In this document: in pieces, positions 7,129 through 15,678 of the stretch
Layout of the letters: each line of letters starts with the position of its first letter
Position numbering within the stretch: position 1 is the first letter of the stretch
Source of the DNA: Deltaproteobacteria bacterium
GTDB lineage: Bacteria > Desulfobacterota > Desulfobaccia > Desulfobaccales > 0-14-0-80-60-11
Reading direction: 5' to 3'
NCBI GenBank assembly: GCA_003599195.1
Contig: QZIZ01000030.1
Location: 1 to 33,355, forward strand
Length of the DNA stretch: 33,355 bases
The notes under the pieces: model-generated
The model's database searches: none
Told to the model about the DNA's origin: nothing
Seen by the model: only the letters and a program-made list of their open reading frames with translations
Translations under genes and position numbers: made by a program

Positions 7129-8367
7129 ATGCATCGCCGGAAATGGAGGCTGCTCCCGGCCTTTGGTCTGCTCCTGCTCAGTCCGCTTATGGCCCTAGCG
7201 GGTCAGAAAGCTTATTCCCTCAAGGAGTTGGAGGAGATAGCCCTCAAAATTCATCCGTCCCTACAAGTCTCAGGAGCGGAAATCAAGAAAAGCGAAGCGG
7301 AGCTGCGCATCGCCCGCCAGTATCCCAACCCGGAAATAGAGGGATCGGTGAGCAGCCAAAGGTTCCCGGAAGGCGGCAATGCCGGCACGGGCTATACCCT
7401 GGGTCTCTCCCAGACCCTTGAATGGCCGGGACGCCGGGGAAAAAAGCAGGAGGCCGCCCGGTTCGGCATCGAGGCGGCGAAAGAAAAATTCACCCAGGAA
7501 CAGATCAACGTCCAGGCCCGCTGCCGGGAACTATATTACCGGGTCCTGGCCGGCGAACAATTGCTGAAGATTGCCGCGGAAAACCTGGAGTCGGCCAGGA
7601 AACTCCTGGATATCGCCGAAAAAAGAGTCCGCCTGGGGGAAAGCCGCCCCATCGAACTGGTCAAGGCCCGGGTGGAGTTCTTCTCTTTGGAACGGGAGCA
7701 CGATAAGGCCAAAACCGCTTTAGCAGGAGATAAGCAGGTATTGCTGCGCTTTTTTGGCGGCGGCTTACCTCCCGATTTCACCCTGGCCGGTGAAGCTGAA
7801 AAGGTTGAGGCCGCGGCGCCGCTCAAGAGATGGCAGGAAGCTACTCTGGCCGCTCATCCCCTCATGCAGGCCCAAGAAGCCCAGGTCCGCCAGGCGGAGA
7901 GCACTTTGGGGGCGGAGCGCCAGGCCTGGGTGCCGGATGTGACGGTAAAAGCTTTTCACATCAAGGACGTGGACCTCATTGCTACGGGAGGCGGGCTCAG
8001 CTTCCCCATCCCTTTGTGGAACCGCAAGGGCGGCGAAGCGGCCAAGGCTGCGGCTGTCAAAAGCCAAGCAGAGTCGGAATTCCGCCTCCTCAAACAGGAA
8101 TTGGAAACCAAAGTGGCGGCCCAATACAGCCTCTATGAAACGGCCCGCCGGCAGGTGGAGTCATTCCAGAACGTCCTCCTCAAAGAGGCCGGGGAATCTC
8201 TCCGGGTGGCCCAATTCGCCTACGAGCACGGGGAAACCGGACTTTTGGAATTGCTGGATTCCCGGCGGGTTTACCGGGCCGCGGAACAAGACTATTACAA
8301 GGCTTTGCTGGACTACCGCCTGGCCCGGGTGGAACTCTGGCGGGTGTCCGGGGGAGGTGGCAAGTGA
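7129..8367 (+). CDS. czcC: Outer-membrane efflux factor, TolC family (CzcC/CusC-like)
   Basis: This is the outer-membrane channel of the tripartite metal pump. ATG 7129 with GCGGAGG six bases upstream is preferred over an upstream TTG at 7114. A signal peptide ends at ALA-GQ, giving a mature protein of about 390 residues, a little short for the family as in CzcC. Two related halves with long alpha-helices (EIKKSEAELRIARQYPNPEI; later AQEAQVRQAESTLGAERQAW) and the PNPEIE and LSFPIPLWNRKGGE beta-strand motifs are typical OEP repeats. The stop TGA (8365-8367) overlaps the next start by one base. Confidence 0.85.
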   Translation: MHRRKWRLLPAFGLLLLSPLMALAGQKAYSLKELEEIALKIHPSLQVSGAEIKKSEAELRIARQYPNPEIEGSVSSQRFPEGGNAGTGYTLGLSQTLEWPGRRGKKQEAARFGIEAAKEKFTQEQINVQARCRELYYRVLAGEQLLKIAAENLESARKLLDIAEKRVRLGESRPIELVKARVEFFSLEREHDKAKTALAGDKQVLLRFFGGGLPPDFTLAGEAEKVEAAAPLKRWQEATLAAHPLMQAQEAQVRQAESTLGAERQAWVPDVTVKAFHIKDVDLIATGGGLSFPIPLWNRKGGEAAKAAAVKSQAESEFRLLKQELETKVAAQYSLYETARRQVESFQNVLLKEAGESLRVAQFAYEHGETGLLELLDSRRVYRAAEQDYYKALLDYRLARVELWRVSGGGGK

Positions 8368-9746
8368 TGAGGAAAAGACTGAGCAAAGCCTGGTGGCTGG
8401 TAATTATTGCGGTGGTTTTGGGATTGGCGGGTTTTTGGGGATGGCGGCATCTCCACGAGGACCACGATCATGACCATCATGATGACCATGCTCATCAAGT
8501 TCAGGAGGAGAAACAGAAACCCACGGAAGACCACGATCACGAGCATCATGACGACCATGCCCGGCAAGATCATGAAGATAAGAAGAAACCCCCGCAGGAG
8601 CACGGTCACGACCATGATGATGACCATGCCCGGAAAGTTCCTGAAAAGAAAGAGGAACCCCTGCAGCCCGGCGAGGTGAGACTGACCCCGGAGGTGATTA
8701 AGCAGGCCGGGATTGAGACTGTCCCGGTGTTGCACGGCCCGATGGATATCAGGGTGCCGTTTACCGGAGAGTTGGTCTTCAATGAAGAAAAGCTGGCCAG
8801 AATCCGCTCCCGGGTCCCGGGCCGGGTGGTGAAGATCGTCGCGGATTATGGGCAAACGGTGAAGCCGGGAGAGGTTCTGGCCATCATCGACAGCGTGGAA
8901 TTGGGCCAGGCCCGGATGGCCGCCCGGCAGGCCGCAGCCAGATTTAACGCCGCCCAAAAGTGCTATGACCGGGCCCACCAGCTTTATGAAGGCAAGGCCA
9001 TCAGCCGGGCCGAGCTCCAGGAGCGCCAGGCCCGGCTGGAAGTGGAGCGGGCCGATCTGGATTATGCCCAAAACCGCCTGCGTCTCCTGGGGGCGGTCGG
9101 GGCCGCGCCGGCCTCTGTGCCGAAAGGCTCCCGGTCCGGTGCGATCTTGGCTTTGCGTTCTCCCATCGCCGGCCGGGTGGTGGACCGCAAAATCACTCCG
9201 GGCTTGGTGGTCAAGGAGGACGAGGAGCTCTTCACCGTGGCCGACGCCTCCACCTTATGGTGCTTCGTCCAGATTCCCGAGAAGGATTTGCCTTTGGTGA
9301 AAGTGGGCTCCCAAGCGGCGATAACGGTAAGTTCCCTGTCCCAAGAAGAATTCCCCGGGCGGGTGGACTATCTGGGCGACTCGTTGGACAAGGCCACCCG
9401 GACGATCAAGGGACGGGTGAAAGTGGATAACCCCCAAAATCGTCTCAAAGCCGGGATGTTCTCCAATATCGCCGTCAAGGCGGGGGAGCGCCAGGCCTTG
9501 AGTGTGCCTGAATCCGCGGTCCTGACCGCCAATGGCGAGCATTTCGTCTTCGTGGAAATGTCCCCCGGGAGCTTCGTGAAGCATATCATCAAGCTGGGGA
9601 TGAAGGGGGGCGGCCGCGTCGAAGTGCTGGACGGCCTGGACCCGGACGAGCCCGTGGCGTTTAAGGGGGCCTTCGCCTTGAAATCAGAACTGGAGAAGGG
9701 CGTCAGCAAAGGCGGCCTCGGCGGTGGGCACGGACATGCCCATTAA
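8367..9746 (+). CDS. czcB: RND periplasmic adaptor with triple His-rich repeat (CzcB/CusB-like)
   Basis: This membrane fusion protein links the RND pump to the outer-membrane factor. The start ATG 8367 follows GGGGGAGGTGG. An N-terminal anchor (WWLVIIAVVLGLAGFWGW) is followed at about 28-95 by three tandem copies of a 22-24-residue His/Asp module, each reading roughly EDHDHxHHDDHA then a Lys/Glu/Pro linker; about 18 His in all. Then come the barrel and lipoyl motifs (RSRVPGRVVKIVADYGQTVKPGEVL), an alpha-hairpin (about 175-235), the second lipoyl half (RSPIAGRVVDRKITPG) and a beta-barrel. The C-terminus ends GGGHGHAH, another His tag-like stretch. The His arm should bind and buffer metal in the periplasm. 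Confidence 0.88.
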   Translation: MRKRLSKAWWLVIIAVVLGLAGFWGWRHLHEDHDHDHHDDHAHQVQEEKQKPTEDHDHEHHDDHARQDHEDKKKPPQEHGHDHDDDHARKVPEKKEEPLQPGEVRLTPEVIKQAGIETVPVLHGPMDIRVPFTGELVFNEEKLARIRSRVPGRVVKIVADYGQTVKPGEVLAIIDSVELGQARMAARQAAARFNAAQKCYDRAHQLYEGKAISRAELQERQARLEVERADLDYAQNRLRLLGAVGAAPASVPKGSRSGAILALRSPIAGRVVDRKITPGLVVKEDEELFTVADASTLWCFVQIPEKDLPLVKVGSQAAITVSSLSQEEFPGRVDYLGDSLDKATRTIKGRVKVDNPQNRLKAGMFSNIAVKAGERQALSVPESAVLTANGEHFVFVEMSPGSFVKHIIKLGMKGGGRVEVLDGLDPDEPVAFKGAFALKSELEKGVSKGGLGGGHGHAH

Positions 9747-9770
9747 AGCGGACAGCTAAGGAGACTGAAG

Positions 9771-12700
9771 ATGATTGACAAGGTTATTCGCAGCTGTCTG
9801 CGCCATCGCTTCCTGGTGCTCATCGGCCTCATCGGCCTAGTGGCTTACGGGGCTTACGCCGCAGTGCAACTCCAGGTGGACGCCTTTCCTGACGTCACCA
9901 ACGTCCAGGTGCAGGTCTACACCACCTGGCCCGGCATGTCTCCCGAGGAAATAGAAAAGCAGATCACCTTTCCCATCGAAGTACAGTTGGCGGGCCTGCC
10001 CGACATGACCGAGCTGCGCTCCGTCTCCCGCTTCGGGTTTTCGCTGATTACCGTGGTCTTCGCCGACCAGGTGGACCTGTATTTCGCCCGGCAACTGGTG
10101 TTGGAGCGCCTCATCGCCGCCAAGGAAAAATTGCCCAAGGGTGCGGATGCGGTCCTGGGACCCATTGCCACCGGCTTAAGCGAAATCTACCAGTACACCT
10201 TGGAAGAGAAGAACGCCCCACCGCCGGCCTCTCCCGGCGAAGAGACCGCCCGCCTCATACGCCTGCGCACCATCCAGGACGCCATTGTACGGCCGGTTTT
10301 GAAAACCGTGCCGGGCGTCACCGACATCAACTCCTTCGGAGGTTTTGTCAAGCAATACCAGGTCCAGGTGGACCCCGACCGGCTGCGGAAATTCGATCTC
10401 AGCTTGAAGCAGGTCTTCGCGGCCTTGGCCGCCAACAATGCCAACGCCGGTGGAAACGTGATGGAAACCGGGAGCGAACAGGCCCTGGTGCGGGGTTTGG
10501 GGTTGATGCAGTCTATCCAGGACATTGAAGCCGTGGTGCTCAAAGAAGTGAACGGCACCCCGGTTTTAGTCCGGGATGTGGCCACAGTGAGCGTAGGCCC
10601 GGCCAGCCGCTGGGGCGCGGTGCTTAAAGACGGTAAACGCGAAGAAGTGGCCGGCATTGTCCTGATGATCCGGGGCGGCAGCGGCCGCGAAGTGGTGGGT
10701 GCAGTCAAGGAAAAAGTCGCCAAACTGAACGCCGGGGGCATCCTCCCCCAGGGAGTCACCCTCAAGGCCTTTTATGACCGCACCGATCTGGTCAAGGACT
10801 GCATCAACACTGTCAGCCGGGCCATTGCCGAAGGCGTCCTGCTGGTGATCCTGGTGGTCTACCTCTTTTTGCGCAGCTTCCGGGGGGCCCTAGTCATCGC
10901 CATCACCCTGCCCTTGGTGGCCCTGGCCACCTTCATCGCCATGCGGCAGGTGGGGCTCTCGGCCAACCTCATGTCCCTGGGGGGGCTGGCCATCTCCATC
11001 GGCATGATCGTGGACAGCGCCGTTATCCAGGTGGAAAACGTCATGCACCATCTGGGAGAAATAAAACCGGGACAAAACTTCGGCCTCACGGTGGTGAACG
11101 CCGTCCTGGAAGTGCGCAAACCCAGTCTTTTCGGGGAGTTGATCATCGCCTTGACTTTTCTTCCCATCATGACGCTGCAAGGGATGGAAGGGAAGATGTT
11201 CGCTCCCCTGGCCTTCACCGTGGTCATCGCCCTCCTGGCTTCCCTGCTGCTCTCTGTGGTCGCTACCCCGTCGTTGTGCTCGTATCTCCTTAAACCGGCG
11301 CCGGAACGCCCGAGTTACCTGGTGCGGGCGGCCCAGTGGGTCTACCGGCCAGTTTTGGATTGGGCCTTAAATAGACCCAAGTTTGTGCTCCTGGGCGCCG
11401 GCGGGCTGCTGGCGGTCTCCCTGGCCGCTTTTCCATTCTTGGGAACCGAGTTTGTCCCCCGGTTGGATGAAGGAACTATCACCAACATCATGATCCGCAT
11501 GCCGTCCGTGTCCCTCCCCCAGTCAATAGACATGGAGCGGCAAATGCACCAGGTTCTGTTGAAATTCCCCGAGGTGAAATCAGTGGTCTCCAAGATCGGC
11601 GCGGCGGAGATCGCCACGGAAGCCCATGGGGTGGAATCCAGCGAACCTTTAGTGGAACTCAAACCCAAGAAGGAGTGGCGGAGCGCCCGCACCACCGAGG
11701 AACTCATTGCCAAAATGCGCCAGGAGTTGGAAAAGATACCCGGCGTGGTCTTTAACTTCAGCCAACCCATAGCCCACCGGGTGGACCACCTGGTTTCCGG
11801 CGTCAAGTCCCAGGTGGCGGTGAAGATCTTCGGGGACGACATGAACGTGCTCAGCCGCAAGGCCGCCGAAGCGGAGGCCCTGCTGCGCATGGTGCCCGGA
11901 GTGGCCGACCTGCGCGTGGAGCAGGTGGCGGGCCTGCCCAACCTCAACGTCAGCATCGACCGCGGTAAGCTGGCCCGCCATGGCCTCAACGTGGCCGACG
12001 TCCAGGAGGTCATTGAAACCGCCATCGGCGGCAAGACGGCTACGGAGATCATCGAAGGGCAGGTGCGGGTGGAGGTGCTGGTGCGGTTTCCGGAAGAGCG
12101 GCGCAATAGTCCTGAAGCCATCGGCAATATTTTGGTAGCTTGTCCCGGGGGGTATTCGGTTCCCCTGGCGGACCTGGCCGAGATCACTCAGGCCGATGGT
12201 CCGGTCCAGGTCAGCCGGGACAACGTGCGCCGCCGCATCACGGTGGAGTTCAACATTAAGGACCGGGACACCGGCAGCGTGGTGGCCGACGGCCACCGGC
12301 TGCTGCAATCCCGCCTGAACCTCCCCCCCGGCTACTACGCCGCCTGGGGCGGCACCTTCGAGAACCAGGAGCGGGCCATGCAGCGCCTCATGCTCATCGT
12401 CCCCGTGACCTTGGCCCTGGTCTACCTGTTGCTCTTTATGACCTTCCAGTCCCTCCGGTACGCCACCCTGATCATGTTGAACCTGCCTCTAGCTCTGGTG
12501 GGCGGCATCCTGGGCCTGCTGATCACCGGCCAGTATTTGAGTGTCCCCTCCGCGGTGGGCTTCATCGCCTTGTTCGGGGTGGCGGTGTTAAACGGCGTGG
12601 TTCTGGTTTCCCAGTTCAACCAATTGCGGGAGCAGGGGCTGACAATGGATGAAGCCGTGCGCCAGGGCAGCGAGCGCCGTCTCCGGCCCGTGCTGATGAC

Positions 12701-12878
12701 CGCCCTGGTGGCCATCCTGGGGCTGGCGCCTTTGCTTTTTGCCAGCGGCCCCGGCTCGGAAGTGCAACGGCCCCTGGCGATCGTAGTGGTGGGCGGGCTG
12801 TTCACCGCTACCTTGTTGACCTTGGTGGTCTTGCCGGTGCTCTACCAATGGTTCGCCGAGCGCCAGTCGGAGTCCTAA
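9771..12878 (+). CDS. czcA: Heavy-metal efflux RND pump (CzcA family)
   Basis: The product is an inner-membrane proton antiporter of 1035 residues, full family length, with TAAGGAGA before ATG 9771. It has the N-terminal helix RHRFLVLIGLIGLVAYGAYA, pore motif AFPDVTNVQVQV, and a TM4 signature GGLAISIGMIVDSAVIQVENV near 405-423 holding the conserved Asp and Glu of the proton relay; the first Asp of classical CzcA (DFGxxxDGA) is replaced by Ser-Ile-Gly. At positions matching the Cu/Ag triad of E. coli CusA (Met573, 623, 672) this protein has no Met: RVDHLVSG carries His near 673, and ARHGLNVADVQ carries Leu. This argues against copper/silver and for a divalent metal (Zn, Co, Cd or Ni). The symbol reflects family, not proved substrate. 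Confidence 0.9.
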   Translation: MIDKVIRSCLRHRFLVLIGLIGLVAYGAYAAVQLQVDAFPDVTNVQVQVYTTWPGMSPEEIEKQITFPIEVQLAGLPDMTELRSVSRFGFSLITVVFADQVDLYFARQLVLERLIAAKEKLPKGADAVLGPIATGLSEIYQYTLEEKNAPPPASPGEETARLIRLRTIQDAIVRPVLKTVPGVTDINSFGGFVKQYQVQVDPDRLRKFDLSLKQVFAALAANNANAGGNVMETGSEQALVRGLGLMQSIQDIEAVVLKEVNGTPVLVRDVATVSVGPASRWGAVLKDGKREEVAGIVLMIRGGSGREVVGAVKEKVAKLNAGGILPQGVTLKAFYDRTDLVKDCINTVSRAIAEGVLLVILVVYLFLRSFRGALVIAITLPLVALATFIAMRQVGLSANLMSLGGLAISIGMIVDSAVIQVENVMHHLGEIKPGQNFGLTVVNAVLEVRKPSLFGELIIALTFLPIMTLQGMEGKMFAPLAFTVVIALLASLLLSVVATPSLCSYLLKPAPERPSYLVRAAQWVYRPVLDWALNRPKFVLLGAGGLLAVSLAAFPFLGTEFVPRLDEGTITNIMIRMPSVSLPQSIDMERQMHQVLLKFPEVKSVVSKIGAAEIATEAHGVESSEPLVELKPKKEWRSARTTEELIAKMRQELEKIPGVVFNFSQPIAHRVDHLVSGVKSQVAVKIFGDDMNVLSRKAAEAEALLRMVPGVADLRVEQVAGLPNLNVSIDRGKLARHGLNVADVQEVIETAIGGKTATEIIEGQVRVEVLVRFPEERRNSPEAIGNILVACPGGYSVPLADLAEITQADGPVQVSRDNVRRRITVEFNIKDRDTGSVVADGHRLLQSRLNLPPGYYAAWGGTFENQERAMQRLMLIVPVTLALVYLLLFMTFQSLRYATLIMLNLPLALVGGILGLLITGQYLSVPSAVGFIALFGVAVLNGVVLVSQFNQLREQGLTMDEAVRQGSERRLRPVLMTALVAILGLAPLLFASGPGSEVQRPLAIVVVGGLFTATLLTLVVLPVLYQWFAERQSES

Positions 12879-12957
12879 GGATGTCCGTTATGAAATACCT
12901 ACATCCATCTCATATAGCCGGTTTATCGGCAGCCAAAACCTTTATTGGAGGTCCGCG

Positions 12958-13428
12958 ATGAAAGAATCAAGAATTGGAATTCTGGTCCTGCTGGCAATAT
13001 TTCTGGTGGGATGTGCCCAGCCCCAAACGATCCCTTATGAAGCCGTAAGGGGAGGTCGCGGGCAAGGTTTTCGCAAACAACCCTACAAATGCATGATCGA
13101 TCAAGCAGACTGCAAACCAGGAGAAGTCAGCGGTCAAGTTACCAAAATAACCTTGGAAACTTTTGAATGTTTTGCGGAACCTGGGCTGGCGTTGGAGGTA
13201 AATACCCCTGCCGAAGGAATGGTACATGTGCATCTGGGCCCGCTCTGGCTCTTGGAACGACGGGAGCCTGACCTCAGGATTGGAGAGCAGGTGAGTATTC
13301 AAGTACTTTGTTATAACGTGGGAGGCAAATCAAGGCTGATTGCCAAAGAGATATCGCATCAAGGCATAACTACCCAGTTGTATGACCACCTGGGACTCCC
13401 TTATTGGGCTGCCGCGCGGCCGCGTTGA
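12958..13428 (+). CDS. Lipoprotein of unknown function
   Basis: A good ribosome binding site (TTGGAGG, 12946-12951) precedes ATG 12958. The N-terminus MKESRIGILVLLAIFLVGCA is a lipoprotein signal with lipobox LVGC (Cys19). The mature part of about 138 residues has four further Cys (KCMIDQADCKPGE, ETFECFAEPG, VLCYNVGG) that could form disulphides, and a beta-rich pattern (VSGQVTKITLETFEC, MVHVHLGPLWLLE, GEQVSIQVLCY) suggestive of a small OB-like barrel. I do not recognise the family. It lies 79 bases after the RND pump and may be read from the same promoter, so a periplasmic helper role is possible but unproved. Confidence 0.7.
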   Translation: MKESRIGILVLLAIFLVGCAQPQTIPYEAVRGGRGQGFRKQPYKCMIDQADCKPGEVSGQVTKITLETFECFAEPGLALEVNTPAEGMVHVHLGPLWLLERREPDLRIGEQVSIQVLCYNVGGKSRLIAKEISHQGITTQLYDHLGLPYWAAARPR

Positions 13429-13486
13429 TTTAAGAAAAATGCTGACCAATAAACCGCCATAACCACGGCAAATCATTTATAGCGAT

Positions 13487-13572
13487 TGCCAAAAGTTTTT
13501 CCTCTTATCCCCTCTCCCCCCAGCGGGGGGAGAGGGCGAGGGTGAGGGGGGAGAAGAAAAAACTTTTGGCAA
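13487..13572. repeat. Hairpin repeat element (MITE/REP-like)
   Basis: Perfect 15-base arms TTGCCAAAAGTTTTT (13487-13501) and its complement (13558-13572) enclose a G/C-rich core of CCCCTCTCCCCCC-AGC-GGGGGGAGAGG type followed by GCGAGGGTGAGGGG. The core looks like the repetitive CCCTCTCCCC/GGGGAGAGGG hairpins dispersed in many bacterial genomes. It sits between two lipoprotein genes and could affect transcript ends or stability. Calling it a non-autonomous mobile element is inference. Confidence 0.65.
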
Positions 13573-13611
13573 CGAGTATAGGCATCCCGAAATTATCAAG
13601 TGGTGGGTACC

Positions 13612-14196
13612 ATGAAGTTAATCGCTAGATATCTGATAACGATGTTTTCAATTATGGTTCTCACGGGTTGCGGCGCCAACCAGGCTAAGATCGATTTTCA
13701 CTCTCAAAGTTGGGTGCAAGACGTTTTCCAGGAAATGCCTGACGGAGGCAAACCGCCCCGGGGATATGCCGATCTGGTCATTAAGGCGTCTTTGAAAACC
13801 CACCTGAAGGGATATTCTCCCCTGGAGCCCAAAGGCTCGCTCCACGGAGGGCCGTTTTACACCTTCGTGATCAATATCGACGGGCAGGCCAAAACCTATC
13901 AGGTCAAAGGCAAGGAAGAGGGTGGTCCTCAGTTTGACGACCAGGGCAAGAGATCACCGGAGAGCGGCTTGGGGATGCAATACGCCTTGGAGCAAAAGTT
14001 ACGCCTGAAAGCGGGAAACCACCGGATATTTTACGGTATTCCCGGAGAACAAAGCTATCAGGAGATAAACCTGACCTTAGAGGATGGAGAAACGTATCTC
14101 CTACAATTTAAACCCCATTATCATTGGGACAGATCGGGGCGGACGGCGTTTGAGTTGGGCGTCCGTAGCTATAGCGCGGTGTTAAATAAAATTTGA
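13612..14196 (+). CDS. Lipoprotein of unknown function
   Basis: ATG 13612 is preferred over an upstream GTG at 13600 because it gives a compact lipoprotein signal: MKLIARYLITMFSIMVLTGC with lipobox LTGC (Cys20). The mature protein of about 175 residues is beta-rich and has no further Cys. Segments such as GPFYTFVINIDGQAKTYQVKG, KAGNHRIFYGIPG and LTLEDGETYLLQFKPHYHW look like a small beta-sandwich with a PEGA-like ending (a ligand or surface-layer type fold). I do not recognise a named family. It is probably anchored to the outer membrane and its link to metal transport is only positional. Confidence 0.65.
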   Translation: MKLIARYLITMFSIMVLTGCGANQAKIDFHSQSWVQDVFQEMPDGGKPPRGYADLVIKASLKTHLKGYSPLEPKGSLHGGPFYTFVINIDGQAKTYQVKGKEEGGPQFDDQGKRSPESGLGMQYALEQKLRLKAGNHRIFYGIPGEQSYQEINLTLEDGETYLLQFKPHYHWDRSGRTAFELGVRSYSAVLNKI

Positions 14197-14280
14197 TCTC
14201 TTTAGGATAAGGGAATCCAGGGATGATGCAAGGTCCTGGGAACCTGGCAACCGGTGTTAATCAGGGGGAGTAGGGCCCGC
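14197..14280. other. Convergent intergenic spacer
   Basis: The spacer lies between two convergent genes. A weak stem CCAGG(N13)CCTGG is present at about 14217-14239, without a T-run on either side, so I cannot call a terminator. Confidence 0.3.
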
Positions 14281-15332
14281 TTAAAAAGTATAAAGCACCG
14301 TAACCACCGGAGTGAACTTCCGATTGTTGAACTTGCCCACCAGGTCGAAGGCTACGCCCGCAGCCAGTGACAAATTATCCGTGGCCACGTATTCAAGGGC
14401 CGGCTGCACCCCCAACAGCGTGACGGGAGATTGGAAACCCAGGGTCGTATAAATATTTTCCCAGGTCCAGCTACTGTACATCTCCATCAACAGGATCCAT
14501 TTCTTGTCCTTGGTAAAAGGATATTCCGCGGCCAGGTTGAAGGTCACCCAATCGTGGTTGCGGACGTTTTGGGGGTTGTCTTCTCCACGGATCTTATAGA
14601 GATTGATGGGATTATTGATCCAGACCTGGCCATGCAGCAGAATCGGTTTCACGTATTTGAACAGGTTGACGCCGGTGGCGAAGGTCAGCGAACCGGTGCC
14701 GACGGCGTCCTGAAGCAAAAGCCCTGGATTGAGGCGGGAAGGATGGCCGGTGGGAATGGTGGCAAATCCCGCCACCGCGCTGACCGCGGGCAGGTAATCG
14801 CTCTCCGCTACTAAGTTATATTTGCCGATCAGCGTCAAATCCCCGATACCGCTGTAACTGGCCGAACGCTCGCCATTGGGGCCGGCCAGGTTCTGATTCA
14901 CGTTTTTGGCCCAGTTGGTAACGAAGGGAATGACGACATATACCTCCATGTCTTTGGTTACTCCGTAAGCGATTTTAACCGGCATGTATAAGGTGTAGAA
15001 ATCCCCACCAGCGCTGATATACCTCCAGTTGGGAGAATAATTTCCCATATAGAAGGACAGACCCCAAGTGACCTGCATGGAGAACTTGCCGGTTTCGATG
15101 GGCAGACAGGCGTCAGTAATAATGGGGCCGCAGGTGGGAGGAGCCCCTTCTTTCTTTTTTTCCATTTTTTCTGACGCGGCTGGCGCAACTGCCGGTTTTT
15201 CCAGCAGGGGCGGCACAGTCCCTTGCGCGCCCATGACGACGTTAACGAAATTAGCCCTGCCAGCAAACACCCCGCAATGAGGCCCAGAAACATGCGCACA
15301 CGGTACTCAACCCCAACTTTCTGCATCATCAT
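14281..15332 (-). CDS. Outer-membrane transporter-like protein (Phenol_MetA_deg-like), one frameshift
   Basis: The main frame (from about 15230 down to 14281) encodes a beta-barrel-like protein with alternating aromatic strands and a C-terminal FTPVVTVLYTF, ending in Phe as outer-membrane barrels do. Motifs GVTKDMEVYVVIPFV and SGIGDLTLIGKYNL resemble the MetA-pathway/transporter family (pfam13557). Its signal peptide is in another frame: from ATG 15332 the sequence gives FLGLIAGCLLAGLISLTSSWA, then must shift at the GCGCGCCC stretch 15225-15232; one restored base gives SSWA-AQGTVPPLLEKP, a good signal-peptidase site. A Shine-Dalgarno-like GCGGGGGA precedes 15332. Substrate unknown. It is divergent from the chromate operon. 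Confidence 0.7.
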
Positions 15333-15678
15333 GCCGGGTTCCCCCGCTTTTTAATACCAAATTTGCCCCGCATTGCCCAGGACACTTTCCGGGAGTTTAT
15401 CCAATCCCCAGGCCAGAGCGGCCCCCGGCGCATGGTTATCAGAAAGTGTTGGAGGTCCAGGTTCCGGACCAAGCCAGAAGGGCAGGAAGCAAACCTTTCA
15501 TGAATTCTGGGAACATTCCCTATCGACTTCATAGTTAGGAATAATTTCCAAACTGAGAGTAATTACTGGAGCCTTCGTGGGATGTCAAACTTTAATTATC
15601 GTCCGCTATCACAAATTTTTTTGGCGTGTCTCTTGATAAATGTTATATAGATAACTATTAATGAAATAGGTATTGCAT
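15333..15678. other. Divergent intergenic region between outer-membrane gene and chr operon
   Basis: A frame on the minus strand (15329-15532) runs into the next start but has no domain, no signal and no ribosome binding site, so it is not called. The last 140 bases are AT-rich and carry the candidate promoter at 15633-15661. Confidence 0.4.
15633..15661 (+). promoter_or_regulatory. Candidate sigma-70 promoter of the chr operon
   Basis: TTGATA (15633-15638), a 17-base spacer and TATTAA (15656-15661) fit the sigma-70 consensus. Transcription from it would start within about 10 bases of the chrB start, giving almost no leader. An overlapping alternative, TTGGCG (15621-15626) with TATATA (15644-15649) at the same spacing, would leave a slightly longer leader. 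Confidence 0.35.

Noticed and set aside
6999-7421. 140-residue plus-strand frame overlapping the start of the TolC-like gene
   Set aside because: It overlaps a gene with a clear signal peptide and good ribosome binding site, and its own product is Pro/Ser/Arg-rich without domain.
8448-8652. His-rich repeats considered as a separate small metallochaperone gene
   Set aside because: The segment is in frame between the membrane anchor and the adaptor core with no start or stop of its own.
11342-12187. Long open frame on the minus strand inside the RND pump gene
   Set aside because: It is antisense to a full-length, clearly conserved pump; its product is low-complexity Ser/Arg/Thr with no domain, a by-product of GC-rich codon use.
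15329-15532. 67-residue minus-strand frame ending at the start of the outer-membrane gene
   Set aside because: No ribosome binding site, signal or domain; the ATGA-like overlap is probably chance.
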